Origin: Anopheles merus
Lineage: Eukaryota > Arthropoda > Insecta > Diptera > Culicidae
Direction: 5' to 3'
Length of the DNA: 64,000 nt
Assembly (NCBI RefSeq): GCF_017562075.2
Contig: NC_054082.1
Coordinates: forward strand, 50,648,037 to 50,712,036
The translations under genes and the position numbers were made by a program. The stretch's first letter is position 1; each line of letters starts with the position of its first letter. The notes beneath the pieces are model-generated. The model was not told the origin of the DNA. It saw only the letters and a program-made list of their open reading frames with translations, and ran no database searches. Below, one piece after another: positions 48,486 to 59,225 of the stretch.

Positions 48486-48749
48486 TAATGCATACAGAAT
48501 AAAATTCCTAAAAAATCCATTGCGAAAATCTTACAAAAGTGATTGTAACTCTTACCGTAATATTCATTAAAAAAATATCACTCAGGATTCATTTTGGTTG
48601 TGTAATAAACCAGAAGTTGAGATGAAAAGCCAAAAAGTTCAATAAGTAGATGAAACTTTTTTCTAGGTTCTTTGTGTGCTTAATTGAGATTTTGGCCACA
48701 TTTAGTCAATATGTTAAAATATTTCAGTTTATTTAAAATTAACATTGTC

Positions 48750-48932
48750 AAGGCCGGTGTGCATTGTCCATACTCGCTAGTGTAATTTCTAGTTCGATTT
48801 AAGTAGAAAACATGGAAAATAACATATTTTTTGAAGCCGCGCCAAACTGTTTGGCAAAATGCTTCCACCAGCCGCCGTTAGATGCGCAAGTGAAAATCGA
48901 AAATTAGCGAGTACGGACAATGTCCCCCGGCC
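48750..48932. mobile_element. MITE-like element with 30-bp inverted termini
   Basis: Left end AAGGCCGGTGTGCATTGTCC continuing ATACTCGCTA; right end (reverse complement) AAGGCCGGGGGACATTGTCC continuing GTACTCGCTA. 26 of the first 30 positions agree. I see no flanking duplication, so superfamily is open. Confidence 0.65.
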
Positions 48933-51900
48933 TTTATGCTACAATCATGAAAATTCTGTAAAAAGTTTGCGTATGAAGAAATAATTTGAATTATTAGTGA
49001 AATAAAAAAATTCTTATTTAATGTTGTATTAAAATTTCATATATAATTTCAAATTAAACATGAGGAATGATGGAATGATGAATGCAAAAAAAATCCCTAT
49101 TTTTGAGGCTAAAACTTGTTCAATGTGATTTTTTTATTTAATTTACAGAGGATTTGGGACTGGTCTCTTTGCTTTTAAATCCTAGTACAATTATTTTTTG
49201 CACCTATTATTACATTAAATTTTAAATGATGTCGTAAGTATCTATCGTTTTTATGAACTCAAATAACATTTTTCCTCTTCCTTCATTATTTGCTAAAATA
49301 TCATCAATATAGTTTTCAATTTTGTATATTTTCCCTTCTTTTACAAATACTAAAGACACTGCTAGAATATGTCTTATTGTTATGAAATTTTCATAGGAAT
49401 TGCATTTTTTTTTTCAAATTGGATCTGAAGCAAGCTGCATTTGGTCCGTTGACCGGACTTTACCAGCCCAAGCCTTAGTATCATGTTTTGTACATCACAT
49501 AATTTTTGCGTTGTATTGTACACCGTCTGATAGTCTTGAAAATATAAGCAGAATATTTGAAGTATATATGTATTGAATTGATTTTAGACAATTTATGTTA
49601 TAAACAACATGTAGCCTGTACAATTATGCATCGAGAACCAAAACTGTACGATTCATTCAATTCTTCCTAAAGAACGAACGACCTACGTTCATCTAATCTC
49701 CGTTAATCGATTCTTATAAATAAAAATGTACTGCGTTTGTCATTTATTATTATTATTAATGTTATTGAGTCCGTTAATAACGTTATTTTAGTCCTATCCG
49801 TCAAAATAAAATAAAAAAGTATCAGTACGCCAGGTCGTTCAGTTCGCCCAAACAAATACGAATGTGAACCGTATGACCAGGACGTTCACGAAAAGAACGA
49901 CCTATCCGTGGAAATATAGATGGTCTTGGTTTGCCAAATAGTTTTCATGATATAATAAAGTAATACTTCTTGTAAAATGAAACCATTTACAATATTTTTA
50001 AAAACTGAAATGAAGGAATGAATCGCGATTCACGTTCAGTTCATGTAAATGAAAGAACTAGTACGTTCACGTTCAAAGAAAAGAAACGAATTGCCCAAGT
50101 CTACAACCCTGAAATCTGAATACTGAAGGGGGCGTAGCTTTAATTATTTACTTGCGTTTAAATGTTTGCTGGCGTAGCATTGGGTTTATCTAAAATTGCT
50201 TGAAACCTTTAAATAGTAACAATTGACGACGGCAAGACAGCAGATGATGTGAGATGCTTGTCAATTTTCCGGAAATTTGTTCGATTGAACAGCAAACCGA
50301 AATCGATCGATATCACCAATTTGTGACAACTTCCAAACGATGTGATTTACTGATAACAGATGTAGGGACGATGTAACATTAAAATAGTAGCTGCAAACGA
50401 GTTCATGATTCTCGCCCAAACCATTGATGCACTGGCTTTCCCTATCAATCTACTACCCACACATGTTCAATTTGGCACTGGAAGCATACAATGAAGAAGA
50501 AGAAGAAGAATAAAAAAGCTACGCTCAATCCCGACTATCGTCTATGTAGGAACGATCCATCGCAAGCAGCAGTCTCGTTTGATACGTAATTGCTTTCCCG
50601 GTGGCAATTTACTACGACCAACAAATCGGTGCCATGGTGGAATTGGGGCTTTGCGTACATATGTACACTAAACCAGAAAATGAATTTGTTCTTGGAAATT
50701 GCAATTTATCGTAGGGAAATCGAACAAATCTTCCCAATATCCTTACGCTGTAGATGTGCGTTTTCCCTATTTGTATCCTCGTATCGCTGCGTTGAAGCGT
50801 TCGCACCGGGCAACGGGTTTGCTTCTGTTTGCAACAGAGCATTAGAAATCTTTTAGCAAGCCGGCTAATCAAATCATTCCCACCGGACCTGAACACCGGT
50901 ACGGCTAGGTTGGTGGTCAGCCGAAATTACATCATCGCCATCGACCGGCCATGATCGTCATCATCATCATCATCATCATCATCATTGGCTGAAGCACGTG
51001 GGTGTAGCGCAAGTCTTGGTCGGTGCCAAATGGAAGGAAACATATCAAAATCGATTCGATACGCGTGGGATTTGTTTTGATTTATTTTCCATTTAACAGA
51101 CACTTTATTGAATAAAAATATACGATAACATCCGGTTAGTCAGGCTAGTTTGTATCAGGACGGTGTCCCTTTAGCGTTGGCAGAGAACTCCCATCGTATC
51201 AACGCTTTAAGGCTTTAGGGAGGATAGTGTTTACTTAACCATAGGCAACAGGGGAAACTCGCGACGGTAAGATTCGGGGGATCAGAATTTTAAATTCAAA
51301 TTCTCGGATTTTTCTCGAAACTGTTGCATACAGAGTGAACACAATAAAAACCATAAAAGAGAGCAACGCGATCAAAAAAGGATACGCGCGAGAAGTGACC
51401 GTATGATGTTCGAAAGTTTTGGCCCCGATCCGTTGGGGGCCGCAGCAGGAAGCGACGGTTTTGACCTGTGATGAACATTTTTGACTCCCTCCGAGAACGG
51501 TTTCGTCCGGTTGCAGGTATTTTGTTTTGTTTCCGGCACCGCTGTTACACTGCCGGCGTGGCGTGGTGGTGAACGTTTTGTGAAAATGCCGTACCTTCAC
51601 ATCGGAAGCACCTGCTTTCGGGGTTGTGCTGTAAGTTTGGATACCATTTGCGAAGGTCGTTTGGATACCATTTTGGACACAAGGCATGGGGTTTGGTGTG
51701 GGGATTGTTTTTTTATTCGCCTAGCTACTATCGTACCGTGCACCATTCGTATGCCTGTACGTACACGCATTGGCTGGACGGTTGGACGGTTGGATGGAAA
51801 TGATGGTCTCGGTGAGTTTTACTCTTTACATTTTCTTGCTCCACGCTCACGTTGTTGATCCGTTCGTTTTGGTTCGTAGTGGTAGTGAAGCCGGGACGGA

Positions 51901-52064
51901 GTAAAATAAGCCCGGGCAAAGATGATGAGAAAGTAATGGATACTATGTGGTGGACACATGTAGCTGTTCCGTGTTATATCTCACGTAAAAGGGGAATATT
52001 AATCCACTCATGATCAAAGAGATTATGGTTCCGGTTGGTTTTTTGATTATATGGATCCGGTGCA
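48933..52064. other. AT-rich spacer
   Basis: Very AT-rich to about 50,150. Between 49,660 and 50,105 a GAACG/CGTTC word recurs many times in both orientations (see findings). A (TCA)n tract lies at 50,958-50,985. No gene supported. Confidence 0.35.
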
Positions 52065-52072
52065 GTCGGTAG
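52065..52072 (+). repeat. 8-bp target site duplication (left) of a hAT-like element
   Basis: GTCGGTAG, identical to 53,397-53,404. Confidence 0.8.
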
Positions 52073-52219
52073 TAGTGATGAGAATAGTTGTTGCAACGCG
52101 TATGAAATTTTGATGCAAAATCATAAAGCTTACAAGTTTAATCGGCTTCTTAAATTTCGTTTGGATTAAACTACACTGATTCAGTTAATATTTCTTAATA
52201 GAAGCAGATAGCATCAAAT

Positions 52220-52448
52220 AACATTCTTCTTCTTCTTCTTCTTATGCACAACAACCGATGTCGGTCAAGGCCTGCATGTACCCACTTGTGGACTTTGGCT
52301 TTCAGTGACTAATTGATTCCCCGCCATAGCAGGATAGTCAGTCCTACGTATGGCGGCGCGGTCTATTTGGGGATTGAACCCATGACGGGCATGTTGTTAA
52401 GTTGTACGAGTTGACGACTACTAGTACTACGAGACCGGCTCCAACATT
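52220..52448 (-). mobile_element. tRNA-derived SINE nested in the hAT-like element (subfamily A)
   Basis: Body 52,226-52,442 between AACATT repeats. On the minus strand it starts GGAGCCGGTCTCGTAGTACT, has a good B-box (GGGTTCAATCCCC) and ends in (GAA)n. It is the best-preserved SINE copy in the window. The nesting means it arrived after the hAT-like element. Confidence 0.8.
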
Positions 52449-52949
52449 GGTTTATTTAAAATACATAGACTGTTAAGTTGTTTCTGTTTCTGTTTCACGG
52501 GGCGATAAACGGCGTTAAATAAATTATTGCGGAAGGATAAACATGTCATGCACCCTCAATATTTAGTTGCACAAAGAAAATCTAAAGTAAAAATTCAAAC
52601 GAGTTCATTGGAGATGCATGCGCAACGAAGCAGCTTAGCACCAGACACATAGCAATTCATAGGCTACCACAATCCAGTCAAAATAACGCACCTATACTGG
52701 TAACATCCATATGGCAGAAGAGAAACATTTCATTCATTGCGCTTACCGCTAGTGCAGGATTGTCTCTTTAAATTTTGGCGATTAGCTTCCCACCAATCAC
52801 AAATCTCTATCCTGGCTTCACGGCTCAGGTGTTGTACCGTTATCTCTTTGACTGAGAGAGTATGGCTTGCGCTGTTATCACTCACATAGACAGAATGTGT
52901 GTGTGTGTCCATACTAGAAAGAAGCAAAGGAGAAGGCCGTTCTTTACCG

Positions 52950-53312
52950 GAACGAAAAGAACGCTGAGAGAAACAGGTTCAGATTTTACCTGCTTCCTTT
53001 GTACGTAGCAAATCGGCCCATCGTACGAAAGAGAGCAGATGATCGTGCGTTCCAGACTGGATCGAAAAGAACGCTGAGAGAAACAGGTTTAAATTGAACC
53101 GGCAAACCGGCTCATCAATACAAAGAGAGTAGAATGTCGTGCGTTCTAGGCCGGATCGCAATAAGCACTGAGAGCAACCGGCCCAGCACAGATCGCCGAG
53201 AACGCTGAGAGCAGCCGGTTCAGATCGGATCGATAAGATCGTTGATAACAGTCGCTTCAGGTCGGATCGCAAAGAACGGTAGGAGCAACAGGTTCAGTTT
53301 GAACCTGCTTGG
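52950..53312. repeat. degenerate subterminal repeat array
   Basis: AAAGAACGCTGAGAG occurs near 52,958 and 53,057; related forms near 53,165, 53,200 and 53,268 are each followed by a GGTTCA/GGTTTA-like word. Spacing varies from about 45 to 105 bp. Confidence 0.75.
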
Positions 53313-53396
53313 GTAAAAAATAAGGATCGCGGTCCGGATGCTCGCATGCTGGAACGGATCGCACCTGGCAGGTTCGGAACGCAACGCGCATCACTA

Positions 53397-53404
53397 GTCG
53401 GTAG
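53397..53404 (+). repeat. 8-bp target site duplication (right) of a hAT-like element
   Basis: GTCGGTAG, identical to 52,065-52,072. Confidence 0.8.
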
Positions 53405-54145
53405 GTAGTTTCCTTGCGTGGTCAAAGTTTCATCATTGAATAAATACGTAAATATATCGTGGAAAAAATGAACTCCGGTGATTGATTGATGTTTGTTAAA
53501 TACATAAGGTTAATTACACGCATAATGATAACTGTTATTGTTGTTTGAATGGCTATGTAAGCGATTGCTATTGCTAAGTCATTTACCATATAATAGTGGA
53601 AAAAGTTGTTACGCTGAATTTAAAATGTTGATACCAATTCATTGGCGGAAATGAAAATGTACCACATTTGAGGTTATATTTTAGATGTTATAAGAAATAA
53701 AGTATTTCTTAGGCTAAATCTAAATATTGAAAAAAAAAAAAATTCTGTATTCCAAACTCAGTTTTCTTTTATAATAATGAACCCCAAGCGTCATTTGCTT
53801 GACCCTTTGTGGTTTTGAGATATGGTTTGTTCGAATAGATTTGAGTATAGTTTGTGATTTATACAGTGCTTGGTAAATTTTATGCTAAAATCCTTGCTGT
53901 CAGAGTAAATTAGATTGATGATTATTCGAATTGAAATATAGTGCTATTATTGTTGGTTCAATGCATTTGATAGTATTTTGTTACTCTCGTTGTTTTATTT
54001 TGTATAAACAAATCTATTGGCTAAAGGGAACATTAAAGTGAACATAAATATGAATGAATTATTTTATTTTCTAATAAAATCGATATTGCTGACGGTTTTC
54101 CCGTCAACAAAATATACTCTATTGTTATTTAATTAGTACTGCTAT
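53405..54145. other. AT-rich spacer and 3' flank of chibby
   Basis: No gene. A minus-strand AATAAA lies at 54,063-54,068, 78 nt past the chibby stop, and is a plausible poly(A) signal. Confidence 0.5.
54063..54068 (-). terminator. candidate poly(A) signal of chibby
   Basis: AATAAA on the minus strand shortly after the stop codon. Confidence 0.5.
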
Positions 54146-54502
54146 CTATTGATTTTTCATTTCATTTAGCTCAATCACATTTTCTGTCAGTAGATCAACT
54201 AACACGTCCAGCTTAACCTGCAGCATGTTGTTTTCCTGCTCAAGCGCTTTCATTCGCCGCTTCATGCGCAGCAAATCGTCCGTCACGTTGACGCCGGAAC
54301 CGGATGCTACAGAGCTACCCGGCCCCGGCTTCAGCCCGTTCAGCCAGACACCATCAACGAAGCAGAGCTGCTTATCGACCAGGTTGAGTGTGATGGTGCG
54401 AAAGTCGTCCAAATCTTCGGCCGGCGGTGGGCAGCCAATGTTCAGACGCTGGGTACGCGGTGGCGCCACTTTGGGTGCGAATTTCTTCTGAAAAATGGGC
54501 AT
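54146..54502 (-). CDS. cby: Chibby (118 aa)
   Basis: A single coding exon from ATG (54,502) to TAG (54,148-54,146), near the usual family length of about 125 aa. The N-terminus MPIFQKKFAPKVAPPR matches the family's MPFF-x-F-x-PK-x-PPR. The middle has FVDGVWLNG in the place of the family's FENGQW block, and the C-terminal third (LLRMKRRMKALEQENNMLQ ...) is the conserved coiled coil. Chibby binds beta-catenin in vertebrates and acts at the distal appendages and transition zone of the basal body; in flies the ciliary role dominates. A 63-bp 5' UTR intron (54,594-54,532) is visible, with donor CAG|GTAAGT and acceptor TTTTCTAG. It is divergent from the SCLT1-like gene. Confidence 0.95.
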   Translation of the reverse strand: MPIFQKKFAPKVAPPRTQRLNIGCPPPAEDLDDFRTITLNLVDKQLCFVDGVWLNGLKPGPGSSVASGSGVNVTDDLLRMKRRMKALEQENNMLQVKLDVLVDLLTENVIELNEMKNQ

Positions 54503-54531
54503 CGCCGCTCGGTTGCTGGTGGTTTCGGGCT

Positions 54532-54594
54532 CTAGAAAATAGCTGACACAAAGGTTTCACCTTATTTGTAGTTGCAATGTAACATTTCACTTAC
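54532..54594 (-). other. 5' UTR intron of chibby
   Basis: Donor CCAG|GTAAGT and acceptor ATTTTCTAG, 63 bp, typical of small insect introns. Confidence 0.6.
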
Positions 54595-54815
54595 CTGGAT
54601 GTCAAACCTTTGCCAATCTGTTGAGCGCTTTGCTTTTGGCAGGTGTCGTTGATAGGACGGAAGCGTACTGTTCTGCCCTAGGACAAAAGGCTCGTTTTTC
54701 CACCGCGTTGTCAAATGTGTTGTTCGTTTATAGTGAGGGTTTGTGTTGGTGTTTGCGACCGTCCCTTAACTACCAATGTTTTCCTGCACTTAGCAACGGC
54801 TTTACGGACACATTT

Positions 54816-54833
54816 CCGTTACCATGGTAACGG
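54816..54833. promoter_or_regulatory. RFX X-box palindrome in the shared cby/SCLT1-like promoter
   Basis: CCGTTACCATGGTAACGG is a perfect 18-bp palindrome. Its core GTTACCATGGTAAC fits the RFX X-box consensus (GTTRCC, two bases, GGYAAC). RFX factors drive ciliary genes in animals. It sits about 180 bp before the SCLT1-like start and about 315 bp from the chibby start, between the two divergent genes. The CATTTCCGTTACC context and a nearby GCAAC (54,793) could be a further half-site. Confidence 0.8.
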
Positions 54834-55011
54834 CGGTAGGTATACAAATTAGAAGCGATGCATGACGCCGTTTCAGCCCTACTGTGACGGGTAGTTTGTG
54901 TCTTTTTGGAGCTTTGAACATCAAACATCAATCGAAATTAGGCACAACAATATCTGTATAGAAAAGGTCGGTGTGTAAAGTTTTGATTATTTTTTGTTTG
55001 TTCCTGTTGTA

Positions 55012-55272
55012 ATGTCGGTTGACGCAGCAGCGCGCGAACAAAGTGATGTACTGACGCATTTGAACGAACTTTGGCGCAGCATAGAGCAGGAGATACGGAC
55101 CCACCGTCACGAACAGGAACGCACCCGGACGGTACTGCAGGAGCAGCTTGAACGTGTGCAAAGTCAGGCACCCGACAAGCTCGCCGCGGAAACGGTTGCT
55201 GAGCCGGATTACAAACGTGTCAGCGATGAAGTGATCCGGAACCAGCAGAATCAAATTCAGCTGATCAAAGAG
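55012..55272 (+). CDS. Sclt1: SCLT1-like exon 1
   Basis: 87 codons, donor AAAGAG|GTTCGT, phase 0. Heptad-rich from the start. The following 180-bp intron keeps the frame open, so a naive translation runs through it; its content (hydrophobic, proline-rich) is unlike the coiled coil. Confidence 0.72.
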
Positions 55273-58200
55273 GTTCGTTTCGGTGGCTTACTGGCTTCAC
55301 TCCTACCCGGCAGGAATATAAATGCATTCACCAAGCTTCGGGTTTTAAAATCTCGTTTTCCATTTTTTTTTCTTCCCGTCCCCGCTGCCCCACTCCTTCT
55401 GTACCACACTCTCTCACCTGCGGAAAATATACAAAAAATAAATAAACCCCAGGAAAAAGATACGTTTGAGAAGCTGTGGCAAAGCTCTCAGCGAACCATT
55501 CGCATTTTGGAGCTCGAAATTCATGAGTACCGGCGGCAATTGAAGCAGCCTAAAGGTATACTCGAAGTACGGCAACAGTACGTGGCAGCCGTGCAGCTGC
55601 TCGAACAAAACCTGACAGGCGTGCGGGCATCGCTGGATGAAAAAATAGCCGAAAACCGACACCTGCAGAACGAGCAGCGGACGGCAAAGGAGCGTATGCA
55701 GGAGCTGGAGGAAGAACTGAAAGGTAAACAGCAGCCGCGGCAGCAGCCGGATAGCGTAACCAGTATGTAAATGATGTTCGACGGTAACCCGGTCGAAGGA
55801 GGGATTAGAGTTTCGATCCGGTTACCGCCTCACGCGCCTTGGAAACCACTCACCACTAAAAGAGCTCACTGTCATTCCCGGGGATTTGCAACCACCGGCA
55901 CCGTTTCGTTTGTGCTAACGCTTCCGTTTCTTTCTTCTTTTCTCGCGTGGTCTTCCTTTATTTTGGCTTCACTGTTTATCCCATCACTGCTGGACGCGGG
56001 GATTGAATTTTCACACCACCTTTCACGGGCGGGCATTTATCGGGTCGGAACGGTAGAGCAAAGGCGCGAGACGGAAGCACTAACGAAGGCAATCGACGAG
56101 CTGCGGACAGGCGAGTGTCAGCTGCGCACCGAGCTCGAACGTACGATGCGGGACAAGTCGGAGCTGGAGACGCTGCTCGATACGGCTGCCGCACTGGCCC
56201 GGCAGCACATGAGCCGGGAAAATCTCGCCCTTGCCAAGGTGCAGGAAGCGCTCCAGCTAGCGGACAGTGCGATCGAGGAGAAGAACTGTGTGGTGCGCCG
56301 CGAACAGGATGCCCGGGAGGAGTGTGACTTTCTAGCGTCCACCATCGGGCAGGTGATGGAGGAGGCCGCCCGCAAGGTGGAGCACGAGCTCGGCGGACTG
56401 CGCAGTGGGTACGAGCGGCGGATTGGGGAGCTGGAGCGGGCTCTTGACCAGACGCGTTCCATACTGGAGACGCAGGTCCAGCGCACGAGCCAGGCCGAGA
56501 CGCGGGCCCGCACGGTGGAGGAGAAGTTTCGCGCGCTGCTCAAAACCAACCAAAACCTCGACACCGATCTGCGGGCAGCGTCAAAGATGATTGTAAGAGC
56601 AACACACTTTTTTTTTCTTCCGCATTTTGTGCTTTCCTTTTTATAGGTGGAGCATGTGTGGCTGTGGATAGGGTGGGAGTGTGAGCGTGGCCCCCTGGAA
56701 CATTTGCGGTGATATCGAGCACGATTCACTGATCAGCATGATAATACTGGAAGAGGTTGATTTTGCATCATAATTCCACTATTTCCGGTTTGGGGCAGTA
56801 AAACGCGGTGGCAAGGAAAGCAATTGGAATTTTCACGATTGTCGTTCTTTTTAGAGTGGAGTAGGTTTCCCAGCAAAAATAAAAAAAAAACACTATTTTC
56901 CACTTTCTTTTTCTTGGCACAGATTGAAATGGAACTCAAGATGGAAGCACTTCAGAAAACGATGGCGAAGGAAAAAGAAACCAACCGGTGAGTGCTATGT
57001 ATGTATGTGTACAAACGGAGGAAAATTGCTTCCGCTTTCCATCCTGCCTTTCTTCCGCTGCAGTGCCGCTTGCTCTATCGTTTTACGGAAATTTCGTGAT
57101 TTTTGCTTTCACCTTCGGTTGATGCTTCATATTTTCCATTATCGTTTATTAATGAACAAATTCAGAGTGAACGGAGTGTTCTCGAAATGGAATGTGGATT
57201 TTTGCGCTACTCGAAACGATTGCAGATCGAATCGTACTATGAATATTCGTGGTGGAAATGGATGAAAGGCACGCTAGTGAAAAGAGTTCGTTCTTTCCGA
57301 GAGAAGTGAAAAGCAACGGTGATTGGTTGGCTCAGCATGTACCTTTTAGACATCGATATTTTTGGAATAGGTTTTTTGCGCGTATTTCTTTACGTTTTTT
57401 GCGAATGTAGTAGTGATGATTAACAATAATTACAACGGCAACAAGTGTGCCGAGTTTTTTCCTCGACCATTAACACAGACCGATCCAATTCATTACGATC
57501 TTCAAGTATGATTAACTCACATGAGTTCAATCTACAGAATCACTACACATGGCGTAGAAGGATTGAAAATTAAAAGCAAATAAAGCTTACTTGCAAGATT
57601 CGTTTATCTCTCGCAGCGCAGTGTATATCGTCTATAAAAAAAACCCTAGGCAGTAAGCAGGGAACATACAAAATTATCACTGCAGATAGCACTGCATTCT
57701 CTTCCCAGTCATCGAGATTGTGGCGAACGATTCCATCGTACTGCTAGAGCATGAATGACGCATCCTTTTGCACTGTGTACCTTTCCGAAGCAGCTACTTT
57801 CTATCGCAAAGTGCAGAATTATTCGAATGCATCCCCGTGGTCTGCATGGAGCTTGCATCGCACTTATCTTGTTTACTGTTTTCTTTTCGCTTTTTTATAC
57901 CCACTTCCACTCAGTTTTTCCGCACCACGATCTGACTGTTCACGTCCTAGCGGCACGAGGAAGGAAGCATTTGGGGATTGGGAAAAGTGCATCCTTTAAA
58001 GCGTTGCACCCCGCCGACGGTCCGTTTAGCGGTCCACCGTGTACCCTTGGCCCTTGGATGGTAACAAATTATCCTTATCTTTGTTTTATTTCTAATTACC
58101 CGGCGTGCTGTCCCCACCCCGTCGTTGCCAGAGCGTGCAGTGCACGCGAGGAAGACCTGCAGCGCCTGTTGGCGAACAGTGAACAGCTGAAGGAGCGCTG

Positions 58201-58429
58201 GAAGCGCGAGATGCTTTCGGTAACCGACGAGCTGCGGCGAAAGATGGAAACGATGCAGCGAGAGAATTGCAAGCTGACAGCGGAAAACAATCAATTAAAG
58301 GATCAGCTATTAATGGCATCGTCACCGTCGGCGGCGATGGTGTCGGCGGTTGGCAGCGATGGATGCGCCCACTTGTCGTTGGTCACGGTCGGTGCCGCTG
58401 AGGGCGAGTCGCCAAACGTTCAACCCTGA
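55012..58429 (+). CDS. Sclt1: SCLT1-like distal-appendage coiled-coil protein (5 exons)
   Basis: Exons 55012-55272, 55453-55723, 56057-56592, 56923-56987, 58132-58429; 1,431 nt, 476 aa, phases consistent. ATG at 55,012 (TTGTAATGTC) starts MSVDAAAREQ. Nearly the whole chain is predicted coiled coil. From memory, DEVIRNQQNQIQLIKE-EKDTFEKLWQ parallels the vertebrate SCLT1 segment DDETVRNLQEQLQL ... ELWQ, and the LLANSEQLKERWKREM block parallels the LLATQQKAANRWKEE block near its C-terminus. SCLT1 sits on centriole distal appendages and helps dock the basal body for ciliogenesis. The protein is shorter than human SCLT1 (about 690 aa). A generic centrosomal coiled-coil protein is the alternative. 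The divergent chibby neighbour and the X-box support a ciliary role. Confidence 0.72.
55453..55723 (+). CDS. Sclt1: SCLT1-like exon 2
   Basis: Acceptor AACCCCAG (weak pyrimidine tract), donor AAAG|GTAAAC. Encodes EKDTFEKLWQSSQRTIRILE and more coiled coil. Confidence 0.72.
56057..56592 (+). CDS. Sclt1: SCLT1-like exon 3
   Basis: Acceptor GAACGGTAG (poor tract, but the only one in phase), donor GATT|GTAAGA. 178 codons of continuous coiled coil, EQRRETEALT to AASKMI. Confidence 0.72.
56923..56987 (+). CDS. Sclt1: SCLT1-like exon 4 (65 bp)
   Basis: Acceptor CTTGGCACAG, donor ACCG|GTGAGT. Encodes IEMELKMEALQKTMAKEKET, continuing the heptads. Too short to be found as an ORF. Confidence 0.75.
58132..58429 (+). 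CDS. Sclt1: SCLT1-like exon 5
   Basis: Acceptor CGTTGCCAG ending at 58,131; an alternative in-phase acceptor GTGCAG ends at 58,140 and would drop three residues. Ends NVQP before TGA. Contains the conserved RWKREM block. Confidence 0.74.
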
Positions 58430-59225
58430 GCGAAAGGGGTTGCGCTCACCATGGTACTGCTGCCAGCACAAATTTCTACCCACAGCCACAACCGACGGTA
58501 CTTTGCGGCAGCACCAGAGGATGAATTCCATTAGCGAGAGATGGGACTGGCCATCGGGACCGGTGAAACTAGGGCAAACAAAAGGAAACCCTCACGGGGG
58601 TTGTAATGATGCCAAGTTTACTGGGCCACGGACTATGTGTGCCCGTAATACAATCGATCGACAAAAAGAAAGCGTAATTGATCGGCTCAACGTTAAGCAC
58701 TGGACGGAGTACTCACTTACGACCCCATCCGGAAGATAAGGACGGTTTCCATCAATAGCAAAACTGGGGGGAAGTTAGTGTTTGTGGCAAAACTTTTGCC
58801 GTATCTATTTCAGCGCTATTGAAACGCATCGTGGCTATCGACAACGCGTACCCTTTTACCGAATGGCTACGAATGGCCATAATTAGCCGTAATCAGCATC
58901 GTAATGAGCATTTTTCCACCCCTTCGTAAACGGTCTAAGTTCAACAACTGTATTGTGCTTGGTTTTGGGAAAACTTGCCGCTTCCGTTGGCGTCGTTTAG
59001 TTAGCTGGAAATAAGTACCAAGTCATAGATATGAAATAACGTTTTGTTTCCAACATCGAGTGGCCGTTGTTGGGGTGATGCTCATTAAGGGAAGTATTGT
59101 GCGTTACTATGCGAATGAGTGAAGAGGCTGGGCACTTGACTGATTGTTTGCGTGCAGAGATTGGAAGTATTTAATATGTATTCACTTTTTCGTACAAATA
59201 AAGGAGACTTGATAAGATTCTTGCA
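58430..59225 (+). other. 3' UTR of the SCLT1-like gene
   Basis: Ends near an AATAAA at 59,197-59,202 followed by a GT-rich TTGTGCTTTG element. The extent is inferred. Confidence 0.5.
59197..59202 (+). terminator. candidate poly(A) signal of the SCLT1-like gene
   Basis: AATAAA, about 770 nt past the stop and with a GT-rich downstream stretch. Confidence 0.5.

Larger units (their letters stand above)
52073..53396. mobile_element. hAT-like element with subterminal repeat array
   Basis: 1,324 bp flanked by exact 8-bp duplications GTCGGTAG. Termini TAGTGATGAG (left) and TAGTGATGCG (right, reverse complement) fit the hAT terminal pattern YARNG. The right half (52,950-53,390) carries degenerate repeats of GAACGCTGAGAG-AAC-GGTTCA, plausible transposase-binding sites. 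A SINE is nested at 52,226-52,442. No transposase frame, so non-autonomous. Confidence 0.75.

Noticed and set aside
51235..51919. Overlapping frames on both strands of 60-150 codons
   Set aside because: No family features, no splice-site support, and frames on both strands are equally open, as expected of GC-richer spacer.
56118..56729. 203-codon minus-strand Arg/Ser-rich frame
   Set aside because: Antisense of the SCLT1-like coiled-coil exon; Glu/Leu heptads read backwards give Ser/Arg runs.
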